Positions 57,122 through 64,000 of a stretch of 64,000 nucleotides of DNA are shown one piece after another. Location of the stretch: the NCBI RefSeq assembly GCF_003991585.1, contig NZ_PQSP01000001.1, positions 620,001-684,000 of the forward strand, given 5' to 3'. The notes below the pieces were generated by a model that ran no database searches, had not been told where the DNA came from, and worked only from the letters and a program-made list of their open reading frames with translations. Position 1 is the first letter of the stretch, and each line of letters begins with the position of its first letter. The DNA is from Saezia sanguinis (GTDB lineage: Bacteria; Pseudomonadota; Gammaproteobacteria; Burkholderiales; Burkholderiaceae_C). The translations under genes and the position numbers were made by a program.

Positions 57122-58315
57122 TCAGGTTGGCGGTAAAAACATTTCCTGCAAGTCACTTAGGAAATCAAACCCTTTGGCACTCGGCCTGATCTGCAAGCCA
57201 TCGTTTTCCAGCAACCCCTGCTGTACAGCACATTCCAACGGGTCAGTAACCGCCTGCACCGGCAATCCGGTGCGTTGCGTCAACAGCCGCAAGGCAACGC
57301 CTTCTTTCAAACGCAGTGCATTGAGCATGAACTCAAAAGCCAGCTCGTCAGGCGCGACAACATGCTCCTGCGCCAGCGCCTGGCCCTGCAGTGCTTTTTG
57401 CATATACAGCATCGGATCGCGGTGTTTCACCTGCCGCACAATGCGGTCTGGAAAACTGATCTTGCCATGTGCCCCGGCACCTATGCCGATATAGTCCCCA
57501 AACTCCCAGTAGTTGCGGTTATGCGCGCACTGATGCCCGGTTTTGGCGTAGGCTGATATTTCATAACGCAGCATGCCAGCACGGCCGGTACGCTCGGTAA
57601 TCAGATCCAGCATTTCGGCTGCCAGATCATCATCCGGAACCTGTGGCGGATACTTGGCAAAATAAGTGTTAGGCTCCATCGTCAGGTGGTAAATGCTGAT
57701 ATGCGGTGGCTGATAACCCAGCGCTGTATTCAGGTCAGCGCTTAACTCATCCAGACTTTGCGCTGGCAATGCATACATCAGGTCCAGATTGAATGTGGCA
57801 AAGTGTTTCTGCACCTCTTCAATTGCAGCGCACGCCTGAGCCGCATTGTGAACACGCCCCAGCGCTTTCAGTTTTTGATCATTGAAACTCTGTACCCCCA
57901 GCGAAAGGCGCGTCACCCCCGCCTGGCTGAAAGCCTGAAAACGATCCGCTTCAAACGTACCCGGATTGGCTTCAAGCGTAATTTCACAGCCCGGAACCAG
58001 CGGCAATAAGGCTCGTAGCTGCGATAACAACTCGTTCACACCATCAGGGGTTAGCAGGCTGGGAGTACCTCCGCCAATAAATACGCTCTGCACCGAGCGC
58101 CCCCAGACCAACGGCAGCATGGTCTGCAAATCGCTTAACAAGGCATTGAAATACGCTGTTTGCGGTACACCATCGGCAGGCAATGCATGCGAATTGAAGT
58201 CACAATACGGACACTTGCGAAGGCACCAGGGAAAATGCACATACAGTGAGAGCGGCGGCAGTTCAGTTAATGCAATGGACTGCCGTCCCTGAAAAACAAT
58301 TGGCGCTTCAGGCAT
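57122..58315 (-). CDS. hemW: Heme chaperone HemW (radical SAM)
   Basis: 397 residues. The 4Fe-4S ligands are C31, C35 and C38 in CLRKCPYCDFNSH; the HemW pattern FIGGGTPSLLTPDGV and YHLTMEPNTYF follows. HemW-type proteins bind haem and pass it on, and were long annotated as oxygen-independent coproporphyrinogen III oxidase. It overlaps rdgB by 8 bp. Confidence 0.93.
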   Translation of the reverse strand: MPEAPIVFQGRQSIALTELPPLSLYVHFPWCLRKCPYCDFNSHALPADGVPQTAYFNALLSDLQTMLPLVWGRSVQSVFIGGGTPSLLTPDGVNELLSQLRALLPLVPGCEITLEANPGTFEADRFQAFSQAGVTRLSLGVQSFNDQKLKALGRVHNAAQACAAIEEVQKHFATFNLDLMYALPAQSLDELSADLNTALGYQPPHISIYHLTMEPNTYFAKYPPQVPDDDLAAEMLDLITERTGRAGMLRYEISAYAKTGHQCAHNRNYWEFGDYIGIGAGAHGKISFPDRIVRQVKHRDPMLYMQKALQGQALAQEHVVAPDELAFEFMLNALRLKEGVALRLLTQRTGLPVQAVTDPLECAVQQGLLENDGLQIRPSAKGFDFLSDLQEMFLPPT

Positions 58316-58925
58316 GGGAGAGACTGTCTGCCCAGTAAGACTTCATCAGCGCCAGCATCTGCTGCATGGCCTGGGCCCGGTGGCTGTGCAGGTTTTTCTC
58401 GTGGGCATCCAGTTCTGCCACAGTTTTCCCCAGCGCAGGAATAAACATCAAAGGGTCATAACCAAAACCACCATTGCCACGCAGTTCATGCAAAATCTCT
58501 CCATTCCAGCGGCCGGTGGCAATCAGCGGCTCCGGGTCGTTGGCATGGCGTACCGCCACCAGTGCACAGACAAACCGCGCCTGTCGGTCTGCCTGCCCTT
58601 GCATGCGTTGCAGCAGCAGTTCATTATTGGCCGCATCGCTTTTCGGTCCGTCAGGCTGCTGCGCATAGCGCGCCGACTGTACGCCGGGTGCACCGCCCAG
58701 CGCCTGCACGCAAATGCCGGAATCATCGGCAATGGCCGGTTTGCCGCCCAGTCTGGCGGCATGACAGGCTTTTGTCAGTGCATTCTCCACAAAGGTGTCA
58801 AAAGGCTCCTCGGCCTCAGGTATTTTAAGATCGCCCTGCTTGAGTAAATGAAACCCCAAGGGGGATAACAATGCGTTCAGCTCCTTGAGTTTGTTCTGAT
58901 TGTTGGATGCCAGGATCAGTTCCAC
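58308..58925 (-). CDS. rdgB: XTP/dITP diphosphatase (RdgB/HAM1)
   Basis: 205 residues. Substrate-binding ASNNQNKLKELNALL at the start, ADDSGICVQALGGAPGVQSARYA in the centre and GNGGFGYDPLMFIP later. It removes non-canonical purine triphosphates. Part of the hemW-rdgB-rph cluster common in proteobacteria. Confidence 0.95.
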   Translation of the reverse strand: MELILASNNQNKLKELNALLSPLGFHLLKQGDLKIPEAEEPFDTFVENALTKACHAARLGGKPAIADDSGICVQALGGAPGVQSARYAQQPDGPKSDAANNELLLQRMQGQADRQARFVCALVAVRHANDPEPLIATGRWNGEILHELRGNGGFGYDPLMFIPALGKTVAELDAHEKNLHSHRAQAMQQMLALMKSYWADSLSHA

Positions 58926-58954
58926 CGTGAATACCTCTATTCAAAATCACAAAA

Positions 58955-59680
58955 TCAAACCGCCAGCGCCACGCGCTGCAGCTCTGTCAGCTCGTTGATG
59001 CCCTTGGTCGCCAACGCCAGCATGGTATCCAGTTGCGCACGGCTGAAAGGCTCACCTTCCGCTGTGCCCTGTATTTCCACCATGCCTCCCTTGCCGGTCA
59101 TCACCACATTCATATCGGTATCGCAAGCAGAATCCTCTGTATATTCAAGATCCAGCAGTGCGGTGCCATGCACCATGCCCACTGAAATGGCCGCTACCGA
59201 ATCCAAGATGGGAGAGTGCTGGATTTTCCCCTGTTCCAGCAACCAGTTGACTGCATCGTAAGCAGCAACCCAGGCCCCTGTGATGCTGGCAGTACGTGTG
59301 CCGCCATCGGCCTGCAATACATCGCAATCCAGCGTAATGGTACGCGGCCCCAGGGCTTTTAAATCAAATACGGCACGCAATGAACGGCCGATCAGACGCT
59401 GAATTTCCTGCGTGCGCCCGCTCTGTTTGCCTTTGGCCGCCTCTCTTTGTCCGCGCGTATGCGTGGCACGTGGCAGCATGCCGTATTCGGCTGTCACCCA
59501 GCCTTCACCACTGTCTTTTTTATGCGGAGGCACCCTTTCTTCCACCGATGCAGTGCACAGCACCTGGGTGTTGCCCATTTCGATCAAAACAGATCCTTCT
59601 GCATAACAAGTGAAATGGCGGCTGATGCGCACCTCACGAAGAGAATCCCACGGGCGCTCCTGGAAACGCTGAAAAGTCAT
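58955..59680 (-). CDS. rph: Ribonuclease PH
   Basis: 241 residues with RNase PH features: [22 protein letters not shown], the [19 protein letters not shown] core and [21 protein letters not shown]. Trims tRNA 3' ends by phosphorolysis. It lies 29 bp upstream of rdgB. Confidence 0.96.
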   Translation of the reverse strand: MTFQRFQERPWDSLREVRISRHFTCYAEGSVLIEMGNTQVLCTASVEERVPPHKKDSGEGWVTAEYGMLPRATHTRGQREAAKGKQSGRTQEIQRLIGRSLRAVFDLKALGPRTITLDCDVLQADGGTRTASITGAWVAAYDAVNWLLEQGKIQHSPILDSVAAISVGMVHGTALLDLEYTEDSACDTDMNVVMTGKGGMVEIQGTAEGEPFSRAQLDTMLALATKGINELTELQRVALAV

Positions 59681-59765
59681 TATTTTCCCCTGATTAAAAA
59701 TGCTGCCACATTGACGGTACCCGCACCTGACGCGGGTCTAAAACACTTCAAACCGCCCGCATCAA

Positions 59766-60665
59766 CTATTCGGAACGATTTGTCCGCTGCAATGCCTCAT
59801 TGATTTCGTTGATCGACTGGTCTATCTCATCGTCAAACTGAAACTTATTGGCAAAAGGCGAAGAGGACGGTTCGTTTTCCACAGGCTCAGCAACCTGTTC
59901 CTGCGAAACCTCTGGTTGCATTTCGTGTGGCTGCCATTCCACACCAATCACCGTCACGTTATCGCTGGATTTTCCGGCTTTATCCAAAGCCATGGCAACC
60001 AAAACGGAAACCGCCTTGGCGATATCGTATTTCATGCTCAGCACATCGCGGATGTCTTCATCATCCACAGAGCCCCACAAACCATCTGAGCACTGCAAAA
60101 TGCGGTCTCCCTGCACCAGATCAAATGGCCCGGAAACCTCAATCATGGGCAATGTGGCACTGCCCAGGCAGGCATACAGCATGCTGCGGTTAACAGCAGC
60201 CAGCGTGCCATCCATCTTAAATGGCTGACGTCCGCTTTTGATATAAGAATGGTCGGTTGTACAGATCAGAATTTTCCCCTGCCTGACCAGATACAAACGG
60301 GAGTCTCCGCAGTGGGCCCACCAGATTTTGTTTTTTTGCAGCACGCAGGCAACTGCCGTGGTGCGGGGCACGTCCATCAACCCCTGCTCGGTACCATAAC
60401 GAATGATTCGATGGTGCGCGGTACGCAGTGCAGTAGAAAGAAACAGCGCCGGATCATGGATAACAGGTTTCGCATCACGGTGGAACAGCTCGATGGTTTC
60501 CCGCACGGCAATTTCAGCCGCCATTTCCCCATCCGGATGCCCGCCCATGCCGTCCGCCAGGATAAACAGGGCGCTTTCCTCGGTTTGCGTGTAGCCAGAG
60601 CGGTCTTCGTTTTTAGCACGTCCGCCACGCTGACTCAGTTCTGAAACAGAAAATCTCATGGTCAT
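59766..60665 (-). CDS. PP2C-type serine/threonine phosphatase
   Basis: 299 residues. PP2C metal motifs: KNEDRSGYT, LADGMGGHPDGEMA, and DNVTVIGVEW near the end. The last 50 residues are acidic and low in complexity. It is 12 bp downstream of the kinase gene, so the two form an antagonistic pair. Confidence 0.93.
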   Translation of the reverse strand: MTMRFSVSELSQRGGRAKNEDRSGYTQTEESALFILADGMGGHPDGEMAAEIAVRETIELFHRDAKPVIHDPALFLSTALRTAHHRIIRYGTEQGLMDVPRTTAVACVLQKNKIWWAHCGDSRLYLVRQGKILICTTDHSYIKSGRQPFKMDGTLAAVNRSMLYACLGSATLPMIEVSGPFDLVQGDRILQCSDGLWGSVDDEDIRDVLSMKYDIAKAVSVLVAMALDKAGKSSDNVTVIGVEWQPHEMQPEVSQEQVAEPVENEPSSSPFANKFQFDDEIDQSINEINEALQRTNRSE

Positions 60666-60677
60666 GCGATAAACCGC

Positions 60678-61577
60678 TTACTTTACTCCAGCATAATTAA
60701 GTTCCCGCTGGAAACTGAACACACTCTGTGGCCTGGAAAGCGGGTCCAGCAACATGGCCCAGTTCACCAGTTCCAGCAGATGATCCGAATAAATGCCCTT
60801 GAGTTTGGTCAGCATCATCGGAATCCGGTCTTTTTCAGTCCGTTTAGTCGCCTCATCCGGTGGAATACCCAGCATACAGGCAAAAATACAACTGCCAATG
60901 GCGTACAGGTCAGTCCAGGGGCCTAAATTGCCATCACGGCGATACATTTCAGGTGCAGCAAAACCAGGGGTATACATCGGGCGGATGAATTTTTCCTCAT
61001 CGGCAATCACCTCTCTGGCAGCACCAAAGTCGATCAGAACCGCTTTATCTGTATCGGTAATGAAGATATTGGCCGGCTTGATGTCCAGGTGCAGCATCTT
61101 ATGCTGGTGCACCACACGCAGCCCGTGCAATACCTCGTCAAACAGCGAAACAATGGTGGCTTCGCCCAGCACACCCTGTTTTTTACGCATTTTTTTAGCG
61201 GTAATGATGAAATCCTGCAGGTTGGCCCCTTCCAGGTAGTTCATCACCATGTAAACGGTATCGTTTTCCAGGAAAAAATTCAGCACACTGACCACACTGG
61301 GATGCTCAATCTGTGCCAGGGTCCGACCCTCTTCAAAAAAGCTTTTCAGCCCCAGACGGTACAGTTTGGTTTTTTCTGGCAGAATCCGCGGCGAGCGTTC
61401 ACCCTCCAGACGCTCAGCCAGTGAGGCAGGCATGTATTCTTTAATGGCTACAGGCGTGCCATCCTTATCAATGGCGTGATAAACAATCCCAAAACCGCCA
61501 CTGGCAATTCTGCGCAGTATCTGATAACCATGTAAGGCCGTACCGGGAGGTAATGCAGCAGGCTTATTCTTTGTCAT
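60678..61577 (-). CDS. Serine/threonine protein kinase
   Basis: 299 residues, only the catalytic domain. Glycine loop ASGGFGIVY, VAIKEYMP lysine, catalytic loop LHLDIKPANIFI and DFG as LIDFGAA. No membrane or sensor domain is visible. The pair with the PP2C gene resembles PpkA/PppA-type modules, but no type VI secretion genes are in the window. The gene is divergent from yicC. Confidence 0.93.
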   Translation of the reverse strand: MTKNKPAALPPGTALHGYQILRRIASGGFGIVYHAIDKDGTPVAIKEYMPASLAERLEGERSPRILPEKTKLYRLGLKSFFEEGRTLAQIEHPSVVSVLNFFLENDTVYMVMNYLEGANLQDFIITAKKMRKKQGVLGEATIVSLFDEVLHGLRVVHQHKMLHLDIKPANIFITDTDKAVLIDFGAAREVIADEEKFIRPMYTPGFAAPEMYRRDGNLGPWTDLYAIGSCIFACMLGIPPDEATKRTEKDRIPMMLTKLKGIYSDHLLELVNWAMLLDPLSRPQSVFSFQRELNYAGVK

Positions 61578-61612
61578 AATGGCAATATTATTTTTTACAT
61601 TCTAAAACAATC

Positions 61613-62527
61613 ATGCCCATTTACAGCATGACAGGTTATGCAACATCCTGTTCAAAATCCAACCCCGCAGAAAATGCTGCGGCACCCAATGCGCCCGTTA
61701 TTCATATAGAAATCCGCTCAGTTAACAGCCGTTTTCTCGATTTCAATTTTCGTTTGCCAGATGAGTTGCGAGCCTGTGAACCAACGTTGCGCACGTTAAT
61801 TTCCAGCAAACTCAAGCGTGGTAAAGTCGAAACGCGTATTTCCTTGGAAAACACTTCCGACCAAATCACAGGGCAAATTCCTGTTTCCACACTGCAAAAC
61901 CTGGCACGGCTTAGCGATATTGTACGCAATTGGCTGCCAGATGTGAGATCCCTGAGTGTGACTGATGTTTTACGTCTGGCACAACATCCCGCTCCGTTGG
62001 AAAATATGCAGGAGCAAATCCTGCAACTGGCGCAGAAATCGCTTGATCAGTTGATGCATGCGCGCGAACGCGAAGGCAAAAAACTCGGACAAAGCCTCAG
62101 TGAGCGTGTGGTCAAACTGCGCGCCCTGGCCGCACAGGCAGGGCCGCTGATTCCACAACTGGTGGAACAGCAGCGCCAGCGTTTTCTGGAACGCTGGCAG
62201 CAGATCATGCAGCAGGCCGACCCGCAGTCTAAAACACTCTCTGCCGACAGCGTGCAGGAGCGCGCCTTGACTGAGGCCACCGCATTCGCGCTGCGCATTG
62301 ACGTAGCCGAAGAGCTGACCCGGCTGGCCAGCCATCTGGATGAAATTGACCGACTGCTGGCCAAGGGCGGAGAAATCGGCAAACGGCTGGATTTTCTCAT
62401 TCAGGAGCTGCACCGCGAGGCCAACACCCTGGGTTCCAAATCAGCCACGATTGAACTGACGCAGATTTCAGTTGAAATGAAAGTGCTGATCGAGCAGATG
62501 CGCGAACAGGTACAAAATATCGAATAA
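61613..62527 (+). CDS. yicC: YicC-family endoribonuclease
   Basis: 304 residues. N-terminus MPIYSMTGYA, the family start, then IEIRSVNSRFLDFNFRLPDELR and the C-terminal EIGKRLDFLIQELHREANTLGSKS. YicC is a small-RNA-related endoribonuclease in E. coli. It is slightly longer than usual because of an Ala/Asn-rich insertion after residue 15. Confidence 0.93.
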   Translation: MPIYSMTGYATSCSKSNPAENAAAPNAPVIHIEIRSVNSRFLDFNFRLPDELRACEPTLRTLISSKLKRGKVETRISLENTSDQITGQIPVSTLQNLARLSDIVRNWLPDVRSLSVTDVLRLAQHPAPLENMQEQILQLAQKSLDQLMHAREREGKKLGQSLSERVVKLRALAAQAGPLIPQLVEQQRQRFLERWQQIMQQADPQSKTLSADSVQERALTEATAFALRIDVAEELTRLASHLDEIDRLLAKGGEIGKRLDFLIQELHREANTLGSKSATIELTQISVEMKVLIEQMREQVQNIE

Positions 62528-62616
62528 ACCTGGTTTCATCCTGTTTTGCCGATCTGCGGCATTTATACAACATTCAGTCTGCATAGCCGAGCCTTCACCC
62601 CGCTGTCACCATGCGT

Positions 62617-64000
62617 TTACAGACGGGGATCGACCGGCTCGCTCTCCAGCGCCAGTACACCGAATACGCATTCATGCACCCGGTAATGGGGTTCATTGGA
62701 AACAAAGCGGTGCAATGCCTCGTAGCCCAATGCAAACTCACGCAGTGCCAAAGCACGCTTGAGCCCCAGTCCGCGCTTACGCAAGCGTTCCAAATTTTCC
62801 GGCTCTGAATAAGTCGGGCCATAAATAATGCGCAGGTATTCGCGCCCGCGACATTTGATGGCAGGCTGCATCAGGCCTTTTTCACCTTTGACGATGCCTG
62901 CCACCGGCTTGATGACCATGCCTTCCCCCCGGCCCTCCCCGGTGAGTGCTTCCCACCAGGAGGTTGCCTCCTGCTCGCTTGCAGGGTCTGAAAGGTCGAC
63001 AAAACGCCGGCCGGTCGGTTTGAAAAGCTGCAAATCCGCTGCACAAAGCTGATCGAGCATGTCCAGATGCCAGCGATGGTCAGCATCCATTCCCACCCTG
63101 CCCTCATAAGCCAGAATCTGAAACGGCGCCAGGCGCAGGTCATCCACACTGTTCACCTCCCAGCAGTAATTTCGATATTCATCGATATAACGCTGAATCA
63201 TATCCTTGCGTTGCAAAACTTCCTGCGGCAAAGCGCCCATTTGCACGCCACGCCCGGCGGCCATTTCCATCCATTGAGATACCGCCCCCAGATTCGCCAA
63301 TGCCGATGCCCCTGTAGGCGCATATTGCTGCCGCAGCAGCTCCCCCGACTTGGCCGACCAGGGCAAAATCTCCATATCCAGAACAATCCAGTCGGTTTGC
63401 AGACTCTGCCACAGCCCGCTGGCCTGCATCGCGTTATCCGCTTTCTCCAAAACTTGCCGAGTCAGATCAGCGTCATTGAAAAAAGCCCGGCCAGTACGTG
63501 TATAAACAGCTCCACGGCCACCTGCCTCTATCCCAAACCGCCTGCGCACAGCCTCGTCGTCGCGGCACAAAACCATCACCGCACGTGAACCCATGTGTTT
63601 TTCCTCACACACCAGCTCCGTCACACCCGCATGGCGGTAGTAATTAAAAGCCTCGGTCGGGTATTCCAGATAATGCGCCAGCGCCGAGGTAGCCGGAGGC
63701 GACATGGTCGGCGGCAGATAAACCAGCCAGCGCGGGTCCATGGCAAAACGACTCATGACCTCCAGTGCCGCACGCGCCTGCGCCTCACGGATAGTGATGC
63801 TGTTACCCAGGCGTGGCTGAATATGCCGCTTACCCAGTACATCATCAATATCCAGCACATAGCTCCCGCGCAGCGTATCGGCCTGCGTCTGGGGTTCTTC
63901 CAGCGGGCGCACCGGCTCATAATACACCTGCAACGCGGGCACGCTGACAATTTCACGCTCGGGATAGCGCAGCGCCGTCAAATGACCGCCAAATACACAA
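62617..64000 (-). CDS. pnkp: Bacterial Pnkp, C-terminal part with ligase domain
   Basis: Partial: the frame is open to the right window edge, giving about 461 residues of the C-terminus. The segment CVFGGHLTALRYPERE near the edge is the end of the phosphatase domain; the rest is the adenylyltransferase/ligase domain with the nucleotide lysine in EEKHMGSRAVMVL (KxxG-like) and IKCRGREYLRIIYGP at the end. Pnkp has kinase, phosphatase and adenylyltransferase domains and, together with Hen1, repairs cut RNA. hen1 is probably beyond the edge. Confidence 0.9.
   Translation of the reverse strand, partial: CVFGGHLTALRYPEREIVSVPALQVYYEPVRPLEEPQTQADTLRGSYVLDIDDVLGKRHIQPRLGNSITIREAQARAALEVMSRFAMDPRWLVYLPPTMSPPATSALAHYLEYPTEAFNYYRHAGVTELVCEEKHMGSRAVMVLCRDDEAVRRRFGIEAGGRGAVYTRTGRAFFNDADLTRQVLEKADNAMQASGLWQSLQTDWIVLDMEILPWSAKSGELLRQQYAPTGASALANLGAVSQWMEMAAGRGVQMGALPQEVLQRKDMIQRYIDEYRNYCWEVNSVDDLRLAPFQILAYEGRVGMDADHRWHLDMLDQLCAADLQLFKPTGRRFVDLSDPASEQEATSWWEALTGEGRGEGMVIKPVAGIVKGEKGLMQPAIKCRGREYLRIIYGPTYSEPENLERLRKRGLGLKRALALREFALGYEALHRFVSNEPHYRVHECVFGVLALESEPVDPRL

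Overview
The window looks like a chromosomal segment of a betaproteobacterium of the Burkholderiales, most likely Oxalobacteraceae and possibly Oxalobacter. This is inferred from the mid-range base composition, the betaproteobacterial gene set (acnB, phaA-phaB beside pgeF, rdgB-rph beside hemW) and the biotin/sodium-type malonate decarboxylase of an anaerobe living on small dicarboxylates. The genus is an inference, not something a single marker proves.

Layout. 1-5.8 kb: a minus-strand defence-type cluster (radC-like gene, ribbon-helix-helix protein, type III mod and res, and the start of a DUF262/GmrSD-like gene cut by the window edge). 6.0-9.2 kb: a phd-doc toxin-antitoxin pair with its operator, then a gene-poor stretch with two families of direct repeats around a small exported MORN-repeat protein. 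9.5-13.8 kb: phosphoketolase and a Tat-exported amidase converging on a shared terminator. 14.0-26.5 kb: a complete malonate decarboxylase locus on the minus strand (madG, a HutP-family gene, a 45-residue membrane protein, madB, birA, madA, madE, madC, madD, madH, madK, madF, madL, madM) followed by the biotin importer gene bioY. 27.4-31.8 kb: zinc-ribbon protein, D-amino acid transaminase, SulP transporter, GntR regulator. 32.5-38.7 kb: a polyamine-type ABC importer with an M20 amidohydrolase and an asparaginase. 38.9-46.7 kb: a kinase-like fusion protein, acnB, an Lrp-type regulator and a polar amino acid ABC importer. 47-50 kb: a scar region with a truncated autotransporter, an IS21 remnant, a methyltransferase and two tRNA genes. 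50-64 kb: phaB-phaA, pgeF and mostly housekeeping genes, ending in the C-terminal half of a Pnkp RNA-repair enzyme.

How the parts work together. Malonate enters by MadLM, is transferred to the MadE acyl carrier by MadA, its carboxyl group moves to biotin on MadF through MadCD, and MadB releases CO2 while pumping sodium. MadG and MadK make and attach the carrier's prosthetic group and MadH acetylates it. A local biotin ligase and BioY supply the biotin.

The most interesting signal is regulatory. A HutP-family RNA-binding antiterminator gene lies inside the mad transcript, and a strong intrinsic terminator (19-bp stem, seven T) sits between it and the structural genes. This suggests that malonate decarboxylation is controlled by HutP-like antitermination, a mechanism known from Bacillus histidine utilisation. 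Other points of note are a phaAB operon that keeps a PhaR-like operator but lacks phaC, a VanW-glycosyltransferase fusion, an unexplained stem-loop leader on acnB, and the nested repeats at 6.9-8.4 kb.
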